In this document: positions 16,897-25,689 of the stretch, piece after piece | Numbering within the stretch: the stretch's first letter is position 1 | How the letters are laid out: each line of letters starts with the position of its first letter | Assembly (NCBI GenBank): GCA_040768665.1 | Contig: JAXGMN010000010.1 | Location: 124,001-188,000 of the forward strand | Length of the DNA: 64,000 bases | DNA from: JABWBD01 sp040768665 | GTDB taxonomy: Bacteria; Planctomycetota; Planctomycetia; Pirellulales; Thermoguttaceae | Direction of reading: 5' to 3' | Made by a program: the position numbers and the translations under genes | Notes under the pieces: model-generated | The model's input: the letters and a program-made list of their open reading frames with translations, nothing else | The model's database searches: none | Told to the model about the DNA's origin: nothing

Positions 16897-18804
16897 GTGA
16901 GACTTCCCCGCTCCCGCCCCACCCCGATTTGTTTCGAGCCTATCCCAAGACCATCGGGGACTGGTTTATTCTGCGAAGTTCTCGGAGCAAGAAGTGCCTG
17001 TGCCCTTCTCCTCTCGCGGTTTTGGGAGAGGCTCTTGGTCCTGTCGTTGCTGATATTCGTTTGGCTGCCGGCTCGCCCCGCTTTGCCCGCCGAGACAGCT
17101 CAACGAGCGGAAAGGAGATCGCAGTCCGCAACGCTGGAAGCTCTCGACGAACTGGTGTCGGTCCAGGCCCGAGTTCAGTCGGTGTTGGATCGGGTGCTGC
17201 CTGCGACGGTCGGGATTCGCGTTGGCCCGGCGCAGGGCAGCGGCGTCATCGTGAGCGAGGATGGGTTCGTGCTCACCGCGGGCCACGTGATCTCCAAGCC
17301 CGGCCAGGATGCCACGCTTATCCTTTCCGACGGGCGCACGGTTCGCGGCAAGACGCTCGGCATTTACACGACGCTCGACGCCGGACTGATGAAGATCACG
17401 GACCAGGGCAGGTGGCCGGCCGCGGAACGGGGCGCATCGCTCGACGTGCGAGTGGGAACGTGGTGCGTTGCCGTCGGCCATCCACTCGGCTATCAGGACG
17501 GCCGACCGCCGGTCGTCCGAGTCGGCCGCGTGCTCCATGTGCAGAATGGGCAGATCCAAACAGATTGTCCTTTGGTGGCCGGTGATTCGGGCGGACCGCT
17601 TTTCGATCTGAACGGCCGTGTCGTCGGGATTAACAGCCGCATCGGCGGTTCGACCGAGATGAATTATCACGTGCCGATCGATGTCTTTCGTGACACGTGG
17701 GACCGGCTTGTCGCCGGAGACTGTTGGGAAGAAGATCTTCCCCGCCGGGAGAGCCGCGATGTCGCGGCCGCCCTGGCGCGTCTTTCCCAAGACGCGGCCC
17801 GCTGTGTGGCACGCATCCAGTGCGGCGGACGCAACGTAGCGTTGGGCACCATCGTCGACCCGGCGGGCTGGATCGTCACTAAGGCCAGCGAGTTGAACGG
17901 CACTCCGGTCTGCCACCTGGTAGACGGCCGAAGCTTCGAAGCCCGCGTTGCCGGCGCCGACGAGCAGTTCGATCTGGCGATGCTCAAGATCGAGGCGGAC
18001 AACCTGCCGCAAATCCCCTGGAATACGAGTTCGGGGCCGGAGGTTGGCCAGTGGGTCGCTGCGCCTGCGCCACTTGGCCAATTGGCTCTGGGGCTGGGAG
18101 TGGTGAGTGTGCCGCGCCGCCCGATTCCCGGCGTTCGCGGAGTGCTTGGGGTAGGGCTCGCTCGTGCCGAACAGGGCGCACGGGTTGCCAAGGTGTTGCC
18201 GGGCACTCCCGCGGAAAAGTCGGGCCTGCTGGAAAACGACATCATTACGCATTTCGATGGCCGGCCGGTCGGCCACCAGGAAGACGTGATCGAAGCGCTG
18301 AAGAGCCGCTCTCCCGGCGACCTGATCCGACTCTCGATCCTCCGCTACGGCGACGAATTGGAGGTCCTTGCGACTCTCGGGAAACTGGATAGTCCGGCCG
18401 TTCGGAAACGCGAGATGCAAAACCGGTCCGATGTCGGGATCAGCCGCCGGCACGACGATTTCCCGGTCGTGCTCCAGCACGATATGGTGCTTCGACCGGA
18501 CGAGTGCGGCGGTCCGCTGGTGGACTTGACGGGCAAGGTCGTCGGGATCAATCTGGCGCGCGGCGGTCGCACCGAGACCTATTCCGCGCCGACCGATGCG
18601 CTGTTGCCGCTGATCGAAAGCCTGATTTCCGGCCGAGCCGCATCGGTGGCTCCGACGACGGTTGCGCAGGCGGAGTCGAAGCGGCCGGAAGCCTCGCGCG
18701 AGCGATTGGTGATGGTGGACCGGAAGACGAGTTCGCCGGGTGAGGAACTGTCGACCTCCGGGAAGTTGGCGGCAGGGCAAGAGACATCGGGAATTGCCGA
18801 CTGA
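16897..18804 (+). CDS. HtrA-like S1C serine protease with a second, degenerate protease domain and PDZ
   Basis: Exported protein, 635 residues from GTG at 16897 (GGAGGGA upstream). Domain 1 has a full triad: His130 in LTAGHVI, Asp161 in LDAGLMKI, Ser231 in GDSGGPLFD. Domain 2 (about 275-600) keeps the fold but has lost His (TKASEL replaces TAGHV) and reads DECGGP with Cys537 instead of Ser; a PDZ domain (about 415-500, GVGLARAEQGARVAKVLPGTPAEKSGLL) is inserted in it. Residues 14-46 are encoded by a 99-bp palindromic repeat, placed in frame between the charged N-terminus and the hydrophobic signal core (LVLSLLIFVWLPARPALPA). An alternative TTG/CTG start just after the repeat would give a normal signal peptide. 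Confidence 0.85.
   Translation: MRLPRSRPTPICFEPIPRPSGTGLFCEVLGARSACALLLSRFWERLLVLSLLIFVWLPARPALPAETAQRAERRSQSATLEALDELVSVQARVQSVLDRVLPATVGIRVGPAQGSGVIVSEDGFVLTAGHVISKPGQDATLILSDGRTVRGKTLGIYTTLDAGLMKITDQGRWPAAERGASLDVRVGTWCVAVGHPLGYQDGRPPVVRVGRVLHVQNGQIQTDCPLVAGDSGGPLFDLNGRVVGINSRIGGSTEMNYHVPIDVFRDTWDRLVAGDCWEEDLPRRESRDVAAALARLSQDAARCVARIQCGGRNVALGTIVDPAGWIVTKASELNGTPVCHLVDGRSFEARVAGADEQFDLAMLKIEADNLPQIPWNTSSGPEVGQWVAAPAPLGQLALGLGVVSVPRRPIPGVRGVLGVGLARAEQGARVAKVLPGTPAEKSGLLENDIITHFDGRPVGHQEDVIEALKSRSPGDLIRLSILRYGDELEVLATLGKLDSPAVRKREMQNRSDVGISRRHDDFPVVLQHDMVLRPDECGGPLVDLTGKVVGINLARGGRTETYSAPTDALLPLIESLISGRAASVAPTTVAQAESKRPEASRERLVMVDRKTSSPGEELSTSGKLAAGQETSGIAD
16936..17034 (-). repeat. Palindromic repeat element inside the protease gene's signal-peptide region
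   Basis: Same subtype as 2155-2258 and 59487-59586, in reverse orientation (GAGCCT/AGGCTC ends, GGGGACTGG and CAGGCAC-type core on the minus strand). It is exactly 99 bp, begins on a codon boundary and has no stop in the host frame, so it adds 33 codons without breaking the gene. Confidence 0.85.
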
Positions 18805-18820
18805 CTTCGCTAAGCAACGT

Positions 18821-18905
18821 TCGAGAAAAAAGTGTCAGGAACCATTTGTGCGAAGCACCCGAAGGGCCGGTTTCCGGCAAATGGTTCCTGACACTTATTT
18901 CTCGA
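18821..18905. repeat. Inverted repeat element with 28-nt arms, GTGTCAGGAACC type
   Basis: Left arm 18821-18848 and right arm 18878-18905 are complementary over 28 nt with one mismatch (TCGAGAAA...GTGTCAGGAACCATTTG). It fills the gap between the convergent protease and beta-barrel genes and could act as a bidirectional terminator. Its sequence is unlike the GGGGACAGGCAC family, but size and placement are alike. Confidence 0.8.
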
Positions 18906-18911
18906 TCAATC

Positions 18912-20072
18912 CTAAGGCACTTCCGTTGTCGGACCGCGCTGGATCAGGAAGACCCCGTTGTCGGCTACGTCGAACAGCGGTTGGAACGGGTCTTTGAAAA
19001 CGCACCGCGACAACTGGCCCGGGTACCAGACCAGCCGGATGGAGACGGCCCAGGACTCCTGGGTATCAGCGCCGAAGCCGCGATTCTTATCGGGGATGAG
19101 ATAGGTGATCGCGTTCTGCAGCGACCAGTTGGTGCCGAGCGGGACGGTTGCGTCGCCGCCGAGGACGATGTCGGCGTCGCCGGTGGCGCCGCCCCAGAGG
19201 CGTCCCTGACCGCCGCCGGTAAAGCGGCGGCGGTAGAAGAGCGTGTAGACGTCGTTGGGCTCCAACGAGGTGACAAGCTTGTGCACGATTGTGAACGTAA
19301 CCTGGTCGCTGCCGGCTCCGTAAGCTCCCCAGAAGCCGAGTTCGTGCCGTCCGCCGAAGACGTAGGCGATTTCGGTTCGAGCCTGCTTCAGATCGGCGTC
19401 GTCGTAGTAGTTGTCGTGGAAATAATCGAACGCGCCGCCCGTCTGCCATCCACGATCCAGCTTGCGAGTGAACGTGGCCGCGGTGAAGAAGAACTGGTCG
19501 CGATCGCTGCGAAAGCCGTCGAAGGCCCAGTCGGTCTGATCGCCGGAGTAATTGCCGTGTACGCCGCGGGCGCCGAGTTGAAAGCCCATTCCGGACAAGA
19601 ACGGCAGATTCTGTACGAACGGCACGGGAGCCCCCCAGTTCAGCCCTTCGTCGAGCCCGAAGTTGCCGCTGGGCCCCAAGTCGGACGGGCCTTGGAAGCC
19701 GTGCACGCCGGCCGCAACCGAGAGGTTCCGAAACCACACAGGCCCGGCAGCACACTCGTCGACGAAGACGTTCTCTGGAAAGTAGTCCTCGACGGTAATG
19801 GGGTCCCAGGCAGGCTCTTTGAGGGTAGACTGCTCGGGCGAGGGCTGAAGGATCACAGGACCTTCGAGTCTCACTGCCGGTAATTCTTCCGGGGGAATAT
19901 TCAGCGGCAGGCGCCCCGGCGCAACTTCCAAGTTCTGTCCGCCCACCGCGACATCGTCCTCGACAAACGGGGTTGCTGGAGGAGCGGCGATCGAGGTGTC
20001 GCGAAGGGCGGTCACGGTGAGCCCCCAGACGACGCCGATCAGGATGATTTTCGGACCGTTTGCGAAGTTCAT
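18912..20072 (-). CDS. Putative outer-membrane beta-barrel protein (planctomycete type)
   Basis: 386 residues. N-terminal signal peptide (IILIGVVWGLTVTALRDTSIAA), a Pro-rich region to about 100, then alternating aromatic/Gly strands typical of a porin-like barrel (FLSGMGFQLGARGVHGNYSG, WQTGGAFDYFHDNYYDDADL, GRHELGFWGAYGAGSDQVTF, YTLFYRRRFTGG, WAVSIRLVWYPG). It resembles the barrel proteins annotated as DUF6666 in planctomycetes, a recollection I cannot verify here. Convergent with the protease gene; monocistronic. Confidence 0.65.
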   Translation of the reverse strand: MNFANGPKIILIGVVWGLTVTALRDTSIAAPPATPFVEDDVAVGGQNLEVAPGRLPLNIPPEELPAVRLEGPVILQPSPEQSTLKEPAWDPITVEDYFPENVFVDECAAGPVWFRNLSVAAGVHGFQGPSDLGPSGNFGLDEGLNWGAPVPFVQNLPFLSGMGFQLGARGVHGNYSGDQTDWAFDGFRSDRDQFFFTAATFTRKLDRGWQTGGAFDYFHDNYYDDADLKQARTEIAYVFGGRHELGFWGAYGAGSDQVTFTIVHKLVTSLEPNDVYTLFYRRRFTGGGQGRLWGGATGDADIVLGGDATVPLGTNWSLQNAITYLIPDKNRGFGADTQESWAVSIRLVWYPGQLSRCVFKDPFQPLFDVADNGVFLIQRGPTTEVP

Positions 20073-20089
20073 GGACCTAACTGGTAACG

Positions 20090-20176
20090 GCTGAAAAAGA
20101 GGCCTAGCTCCGCAAGGGGTGGTAGTTCCGGTGCGATGAAATACAAGATATTGCGGTGTCTGTCCCCTTTTTCAGC
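20090..20176. repeat. Palindromic repeat element, GCTGAAAAA-armed
   Basis: Ends GCTGAAAAAGAGG and CCCCTTTTTCAGC are near complementary, with a degenerate internal part (TGTCTGTCCCC on the right). It lies just upstream of the beta-barrel gene start at 20072, a weathered member of the GGGGACAGGCAC family. Confidence 0.6.
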
Positions 20177-20640
20177 AGTCTGCAAAGCGCGGCGCGCAGA
20201 GAGAAGACAAAGCCAATCCGCGCGTTGGAGTGATCTTAGCGAAAAGCGAGAATGAGACCTACGCCGATTTTTCAACCATCCGCCAGAACATCAAGCAGCC
20301 CGGCTGCTACCAGCGGGCACCGGCCGGACGTCACGGGATTCGGATGGCTAGCAGCCGAGTTGCTGAGCCGATTGAAGTCGTGGCGGGTGGCTGATTTCTT
20401 TCCGCACGGCCCGAAGGGTGCGGCAGTTCTCCGGCGGAGTGCTGCTTCGGAGGCGAGGAGAGTGCGACTGGATCGTCCTGGCAAGTGCGGGGAGGCTGTG
20501 TTATGCTGCGAGTCAGCACCCTCTGCCGGGCGGAACGTGCGGGGCAGGGTCGCGCTCGGCAAGCGGGACCTACCAATGATTCAGCGGCCTCCGGCAAGCG
20601 GAACCAACCAACCGCCTCACCACTCCTGAGAGGAACAGCG

Positions 20641-21339
20641 ATGACACCGATGAGAATGCGTTGTGCGACCGTGGCCGTTTTTCTTGGATGGGCATCGGCA
20701 ACTCTGGCCGTTGAGAGTGTCCCACCGAAGGATCACCCCGACAGTTCGGACTGGCAAGCTCTTCTATCGCGGGACTTGTCCAATGCAATCGCTCCCGAAG
20801 GAGTCTGGTCGGTGGAAGACGGGGTGTTCACAGCCACGGAAGACCAGTGTCTGTGGACGAAAGAAGAGTACGACAACTTCGTTCTCGACCTCGAGTTCAA
20901 GACGGCCCCGGGAACAAACAGCGGGGTAATCGTTTACTGCAGCGATTTGAAGAACTGGATTCCCAACGCCGTCGAAGTACAGATTGCCGACCAGTACGCC
21001 CAAAAGCGGGAAAAGAGCCCGCCCACCTGGCACTGCGGTGCGATCTTCGGGCATCTGGCGCCGAAGAAGCAAACTGTCAAGAAGCCGGGCGAGTGGAACC
21101 GGATGACGATCACCTGCAAGGGACCGATGATCTGGGTCATGCTGAACCGGGAGCTCGTCACCGAGATGGACATGACCAAGTGGACCTCGGCGAAGAAGAA
21201 CCCCAACGGCAGCGACATTCCGCCCTGGCTCAGCAAGCCGAAGGCCGAGATTGCAACGAAGGGGCACATCGGGTTCCAGGGCAAACACGGTGGAGTGCCG
21301 ATCTACTTCCGCAACATCAAGATCAAGCCACTCGACTGA
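20641..21339 (+). CDS. DUF1080 (3-keto-disaccharide hydrolase-like) secreted protein
   Basis: 232 residues. ATG at 20641 follows AGAGGA; signal peptide CATVAVFLGWASATLA. The single DUF1080 domain has a concanavalin-like jelly roll with typical segments: WSVEDGVFTATEDQCLWTKEEYDNFVLDLEFKT in shortened form, GTNSGVIVYCSD, AVEVQIADQY, CGAIFGHLAP, GEWNRMTITCKG, GHIGFQGKHGGVPIYFRNIKIKPL. Such proteins are greatly expanded in Planctomycetota and act on glycans outside the cytoplasm; some cleave 3-keto-glycosides. A repeat element directly follows the stop codon. Confidence 0.9.
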   Translation: MTPMRMRCATVAVFLGWASATLAVESVPPKDHPDSSDWQALLSRDLSNAIAPEGVWSVEDGVFTATEDQCLWTKEEYDNFVLDLEFKTAPGTNSGVIVYCSDLKNWIPNAVEVQIADQYAQKREKSPPTWHCGAIFGHLAPKKQTVKKPGEWNRMTITCKGPMIWVMLNRELVTEMDMTKWTSAKKNPNGSDIPPWLSKPKAEIATKGHIGFQGKHGGVPIYFRNIKIKPLD

Positions 21340-21444
21340 CTTCAGAGGCCCTAACAAAACGGGGACAGGCACCTCGCGAAGGCGCCTAATCCGTGTTTTG
21401 CGGATGTTTGGCTCGGAGCCAGTCCCCGTTTTGTTCGACTGACT
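21332..21444. repeat. Palindromic repeat element flanked by 10-bp direct repeats
   Basis: Element 21342-21434: AACAAAACGGGGAC / GTCCCCGTTTTGTT arms with CAGGCACCTCGC and GGCTCGGAGCCAGT inner parts. Exact TCGACTGACT repeats flank it at 21332-21341 and 21435-21444; the left one includes the stop codon of the DUF1080 gene. Near-identical elements are at 25104-25185 and 51431-51526. Confidence 0.85.
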
Positions 21445-21449
21445 CTTGA

Positions 21450-23243
21450 TTAGGGTGTGCCGGAGTCCAGAGCCGCGGCATGGCGGTGGGCTTTGGGATC
21501 GCCGGCCGCGTGGATCACGCCGGTGTGTTGGTCAATGTGGATCATCACCGGGTGAGCAATCGGACGGGCAGCGTTGATGATCTTGTGGCCCCGCCGGGCG
21601 AGCCGGCCGGCGGCTTTTTCTGGAATGCCGGGGTCGACGTGGAGAGTGCCCGCGGCGACGAAAGCGGCAGGGCGGTCGGGGTTCGGGTCGAACGAGCCTT
21701 GATGATGGGCGGTGCCGAATCGGGGAGCGGTGACCGCTTCCGACGGGAGCATACCGAACTCCACGTGGCACAGCAGCACGTTCAGGGTCGTCTGGTCCTG
21801 CAGGTCGCCGCCCGCCACGCTGATCGCCAACACCGGTTTTCCGTCTTTGGTGACCAACGTGGGCGTAAGCGTGATCCGCGGCCGCTTGCCCGGCTCGACA
21901 CGGTTGGGATGGCCCGGCGCGGTGTTCAGGCTACGGATGCGGTTGCCTTGGTTGACTCCGGAGGGCCCCGGACGGTTGGAGAGCAAGTTGCAGCTCGGAG
22001 TGGCTGCGACCACGTTTCCCCAACGGTCCGCCACGACACACGTTGTGGTGTCTTGAACCGGAATCCGGGCGTGCGAGTCCGTTGCCGTAGCCTGGCCTTT
22101 CACCGGCCGCATGGAGTAAGGGTCGCCCGGCCGCCGCTCGAGCGAGGCACGATCCATGTCGATCAAAGGTCGGCGAAGCAGGGTGTAGGGGTCGGCCAGC
22201 AGCTTGTCCAAAGGCACGTCGGCGAACAGCGGATCGCCGTAGTATTCGTCTCGGTCCGCGAATCCCAGCTTGAGGGCCTCGGTGACCACGTGAATGTAGT
22301 CCGGCGAAAGGTGGCCCATTGCCTTCAAGTCGAAACCTTCCAATAACCGCAGGGTCTGGCAAAGCATGGGGCCCTGCGTCCAGGGACCGCACTTGTACAC
22401 CGTATAGCCCCGATAGTTGACGACTACCGGGTCCTCGACCAGCGTCTTGTGAGCCGCCAGGTCGCGTTTGCGGAGGAAGGCACCGGTTGCGAGATACCAC
22501 GCCTCGAGTTCATCGGCGACATCGCCTTTGTAGAAACGGTCCCTGGCCGCGATGAGCTTCTCTTCACGGCTGCCGGTTGCATTTCTTTCGGCCTCGACAA
22601 GTTTGCGAAGGGTGACGGCCAACCTGGGGTGCCAGTCTTCCTTTCCGGCGTCGAGAATGGCCAACGTCGGCTTCACGGCATCTTCGAAGGTTTTCGTGCC
22701 GTAGAGCCTCAATGCCGTGATGCAGAGATCCACAGCGCCTGGCACCGGCGCGGCCTTCATGCTTCCCCGGGATGGGATTCCGTTGGCGTAGAACCAATCG
22801 ATGGCCTTGGGATCCAATGGTGCTCGCCCGACGCCGCAAAGCACTTTGACCTCTTGATTCCTGGCGTCGAAAATCAGCAAAGGAATTTCGCCGCCAATGG
22901 CGAACCAGCCGTAGTCGGTCACCGAGAGGGCGAGCAGGGTGGCCACGGCCGCATCGGCTGCGTTTCCGCCTTCCTGCAAGAGGCGGATTCCGGCCGCCAC
23001 CGCATCGCTTCCCCCGGCGGCAACAGCGCCTCCTTTGCCCGATGCCTTCCAGCCGATCGTATCGGCTTGAAAAGCGAAGACGTTGCAGGGGATGGCCACG
23101 ATGAGTGCCAATGCAGCCAGTGATCGCCAACTTGCTGGACGGCAGCCGGGAGCGGCGGCAGACCAGGGCTCCAGTAACCGGGGAACGGTCACTCGCCATA
23201 CAGGCCCCGATACCAGCGAAGCAACAAAGGCGGCACGCATCAT
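21450..23243 (-). CDS. ggt: Gamma-glutamyltransferase family protein, exported
   Basis: N-terminal-nucleophile hydrolase that transfers or hydrolyses gamma-glutamyl groups (glutathione salvage in the periplasm). Start chosen at ATG 23243, with GGAGGT 6 nt upstream; 597 residues. Signal peptide core ALALIVAIPCNVFA. Landmarks: GGNAADAAVATLLALSVT, WFAIGGEIPLL, and the autoprocessing site QDTTTCVVAD, where Thr399 should become the N-terminus of the small subunit. The canonical TTH triplet is TTT here. The substrate-binding PSSMSPT-like motif and a GPSG segment are only partly recognisable, so specificity may differ from classical GGT. Confidence 0.88.
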   Translation of the reverse strand: MMRAAFVASLVSGPVWRVTVPRLLEPWSAAAPGCRPASWRSLAALALIVAIPCNVFAFQADTIGWKASGKGGAVAAGGSDAVAAGIRLLQEGGNAADAAVATLLALSVTDYGWFAIGGEIPLLIFDARNQEVKVLCGVGRAPLDPKAIDWFYANGIPSRGSMKAAPVPGAVDLCITALRLYGTKTFEDAVKPTLAILDAGKEDWHPRLAVTLRKLVEAERNATGSREEKLIAARDRFYKGDVADELEAWYLATGAFLRKRDLAAHKTLVEDPVVVNYRGYTVYKCGPWTQGPMLCQTLRLLEGFDLKAMGHLSPDYIHVVTEALKLGFADRDEYYGDPLFADVPLDKLLADPYTLLRRPLIDMDRASLERRPGDPYSMRPVKGQATATDSHARIPVQDTTTCVVADRWGNVVAATPSCNLLSNRPGPSGVNQGNRIRSLNTAPGHPNRVEPGKRPRITLTPTLVTKDGKPVLAISVAGGDLQDQTTLNVLLCHVEFGMLPSEAVTAPRFGTAHHQGSFDPNPDRPAAFVAAGTLHVDPGIPEKAAGRLARRGHKIINAARPIAHPVMIHIDQHTGVIHAAGDPKAHRHAAALDSGTP

Positions 23244-23299
23244 AAGACCTCCATCATGTGGGAAATCCGGGTTCGTCAAACTGCAAACGCGGCAGCGTG

Positions 23300-23380
23300 A
23301 GGAAAGGGGACCGGCTCCGTCGCCCATGGAGGTTTTCCGTACCACAAAGCGCCGCGGCGACGGTGCCTGTTCCCTTTCCT
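23300..23380 (-). repeat. Palindromic repeat element upstream of the gamma-glutamyltransferase gene
   Basis: Arms AGGAAAGGGGACCGGCTCCGTCGCC and its near complement on the right (GGCGACGGTGCCTGTTCCC, TTTCCT). It is the same core family in reversed orientation with a longer GC-rich inner arm. It lies about 60 bp upstream of the start codon. Confidence 0.7.
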
Positions 23381-23856
23381 GCGCGGACCTGAGCCTGGCC
23401 ACGATCCCACGGCCAGCAGCCGTGCGATCCTCAGACCCCAGTATAAGCACGTGGTCAGATACCCGATACTTGCACCTGCCCACTCGCGGCCGCAGGTTGC
23501 CGGGAGAATCTTGCCCGCACACGGTGTGGTGCCCAACTCGGCGATTTCTCAGAACGGAGGCACTTTGGACACCACGCGCTTTTGGGTGGGAAAGTGAACA
23601 GGAGTGGAGGGGACGAGCCTTCGCCGGTTAGCTGCGTGTGTGGCCACCAAGGCTTCGATTTCTCGAATTCGAGGGTGTTTGGTGGCCACGCGCTGGCTTC
23701 TGGGTGGCAAGGCCGCCGAGTAGGCGACGGACCAGTCCCCGCCTGCTGGTAAGCGGAGGGGAATCGTCGGGCGGGCGGGGCCGTTTACCAAGTTGTCAAA
23801 GAGCTCCGGAGCGGCGAGCCAAGTTGGCTGGCGCCGGTCGGGGGGCATGTATTCAC

Positions 23857-24012
23857 ATGTCCATTCACCGGCGTCATTGTGGTCGATGCGGCGCGCAGGT
23901 CAAGCAATTTCTTGAAACAAAGGCGGTAAGTGAAGGCGGGGGTTGGAGTTATTGCGGATGCGGCGGCGAGTTGGTTGAGCTTCTCGGCAATAGCGCCCTC
24001 TTGATGAAGTAG
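23857..24012 (+). CDS. Small Cys-rich (possible zinc-ribbon) ORF
   Basis: 51 residues from ATG 23857, beginning MSIHRRHCGRCGAQ and containing a second cluster YCGCGGELVEL, which would give a C-x2-C...C-x-C metal site. No clear ribosome site. Could be a remnant of mobile DNA, since the surrounding 2 kb holds no intact gene. Weak support. Confidence 0.25.
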   Translation: MSIHRRHCGRCGAQVKQFLETKAVSEGGGWSYCGCGGELVELLGNSALLMK

Positions 24013-24108
24013 GCAAGCCGCCGATCGACCGCGATCAGCAACCATCCCCTCCTGCTACCCGGTGCTCTGCGCTTGCTGCAGCGGGAAGGCTGAGGGTATT
24101 CGCATACT

Positions 24109-24261
24109 TCAAGTTGCATCCGGTCGACTTCTGACAGAAACCCCGATGCCGAGTCGATAGTTGCTTGGATTGGTTTCCACTTCCGCAAAATCGAGCCAAC
24201 TACGCCTGGAAATGCCGAATTCGTTCAGGGTTGTTTGCATTTCCGGATCGTTTCTGATCAT
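24109..24261 (-). CDS. Small hypothetical ORF
   Basis: 50 residues from ATG 24261 with GAGGA upstream. The sequence (MIRNDPEMQTTLNEFGISRR, then SWLDFAEVETNPSNYRLGIG) looks coding rather than random, but no family is recognised. It may be the N-terminus of a lost larger gene or a short regulator. Confidence 0.3.
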   Translation of the reverse strand: MIRNDPEMQTTLNEFGISRRSWLDFAEVETNPSNYRLGIGVSVRSRPDAT

Positions 24262-25103
24262 GGAGTTTCCTCGATAATCTCCACAATGCGCCTTGTCCGG
24301 ATCGCATGGTTTCGGGCTCGGCTGCGCAATGCACCACGCCGGTGTTGCATGGGGAGGTTTTTACTTTAAGTCGTTGCGGAGCAATGGCTTGTGATTAACG
24401 AGCGATATGCAACGGCAATAGTCCTTGTGAGGATGTGTTGCATGCTGCCGCGGGCATTTGGGGCTTTGCCGCAAACGTACACAAAAGGCAAGAGGAGAAC
24501 TCGCTGGCGAGCTGCTGGTATACGGTAGGGGGCTGGAGCAAAGGGGTAGGAATTGTTGGACACCGCGGGACCTCGGGATAGGGAAGCCGCAAGGCGGGGC
24601 GGAAAGCGGGGTGCGATGAAAGTGATGTTACGTTCAGTATTCCGTGCGATTATGACCGATGCGGCGGATTGTCTAGTCTTTTTTGAGCCGAGGTTGCGGA
24701 ATTTGTAACCGTTCACGGGGCAGGGGGGACAGGTGCATGTTTTCGGCCAACGTCTTTGATGCGAAGAGGCTTGAATTGGCCGAAAAAATGGACCAGTCCC
24801 CGGCCGCGGGCGTGAACGGTTCCGGGAAAAGCGAACGGTGAAGGCAATACGAGCGAAGCGAAGAAAAGAAGATGGTGGAAAAGAATATTTCGGCCTGGTT
24901 GGCCGGGTTTTCTTGAGGTCCGGCAGAGCCTGGCCGAAAAAGTTGCTTGCAGGATTGCCTTTTTCGTGGTAAGATGAACCGCGGACGAGTCAATCGTCTC
25001 GTGGGTACCCAAGAGCTTGTACTTAAGGCAGGTATTTCGAAGGGCCCGTTGTCTCGCTCGAGCAAACGGCAAGCCCACTTTGATTGTCCTATCACTAACT
25101 GAA
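24262..25103. other. Gene-poor stretch with a repeat element
   Basis: No convincing gene on either strand. It contains a palindromic repeat at 24707-24821 and otherwise unremarkable sequence. Long Pro/Arg/Ser-rich minus-strand frames here are composition artefacts. Confidence 0.5.
24707..24821. repeat. Palindromic repeat element, GTGAACGGTT-armed
   Basis: AACCGTTCAC (24707-24716) pairs with GTGAACGGTT (24812-24821); inside are GGGGGACAGGTGCAT / ATGGACCAGTCCCC and TTTTCGGCCA / TGGCCGAAAA. Same subtype as 15379-15500. No flanking duplication was seen. Confidence 0.8.
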
Positions 25104-25197
25104 AGAACAAAACGGGGACAGGCACCTCGCCACGAGCGTATTCCTCGTGTTTTCAAGTATTTGGCTCGGAGCCAGTCCCGTTTGTTCACTAACTGAA
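25092..25197. repeat. Palindromic repeat element flanked by 12-bp direct repeats
   Basis: Element 25104-25185 (AACAAAACGGGGACAGGCAC ... GGAGCCAGTCCCGTTTGTT) is flanked by identical TCACTAACTGAA at 25092-25103 and 25186-25197. Removing element plus one repeat restores a ribosome site (GAAGGAG) ahead of the ATG at 25211, so the insertion appears to have split the leader of the terminase small-subunit-like gene. Confidence 0.85.
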
Positions 25198-25210
25198 GGA
25201 GTTTTGAGCC

Positions 25211-25677
25211 ATGTCTGACCAGACCAAGCGTTGCACGGATACGTCGCCGACCGAGTCCGATAAGTCGGGCGGCCGCATGCCTTTTCGATGCCGTTGCGCG
25301 TGGGGAGGTGCTTGCCATTATCCGCAACGGCAATAGCCGGCGGGTGGCGGCGCGGTACGTGGGCTGCGCGCAAAGAGCACGATCACGCGGGCGGCCGCGC
25401 GGATCCGGAATTCGCGGCGAACTCGCGTGCCGAAACGGCGGTAGAGATCCTTTCGCTGAACGCGATCCTGGCGGCGGACCGACCGGTACTGGCGGGCCGC
25501 GGCATGGCTGCTGGAGCGACCCGACCGACTTCGGGCAGAAGTCCGGGGGCGGGTACAGTGGCGGATGTCTTCGAGATCGTGGGGCAGGTGCTTGCGGCAC
25601 TCCGGGGAGCGAATCCCTGCGGAGCAACGGGAGTGGGCGATTCAGCAACTCAAGACGGTGCTGGTGGAGTATGAGCC
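25211..25677 (+). pseudogene. Terminase small subunit-like gene, frameshifted
   Basis: Begins at ATG 25211 (MSDQTKRCTDTSPTESDKSGG) and then the recognisable protein hops between all three forward frames: GEVLAIIRNGNSRRVAARYVG (HTH-like), DPEFAANSRAETAVEILSL, and at the end VFEIVGQVLAALRG then EQREWAIQQLKTVLVEYEPG. That pattern matches small DNA-binding proteins placed ahead of TerL-like genes in planctomycetes. At least three frameshifts, so non-functional as read, unless they are assembly errors. Confidence 0.55.
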
Positions 25678-25689
25678 GGGAGGGGAGGG

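Noticed and set aside
16966..18780. Minus-strand open frame of 604 codons
   Set aside because: Antisense shadow of the HtrA-like protease gene with no recognisable motifs.
21332..25197. REP elements moved by a RAYT transposase
   Set aside because: No RAYT gene is in the window, and the flanking duplications are not expected of REP/RAYT; not excluded genome-wide.
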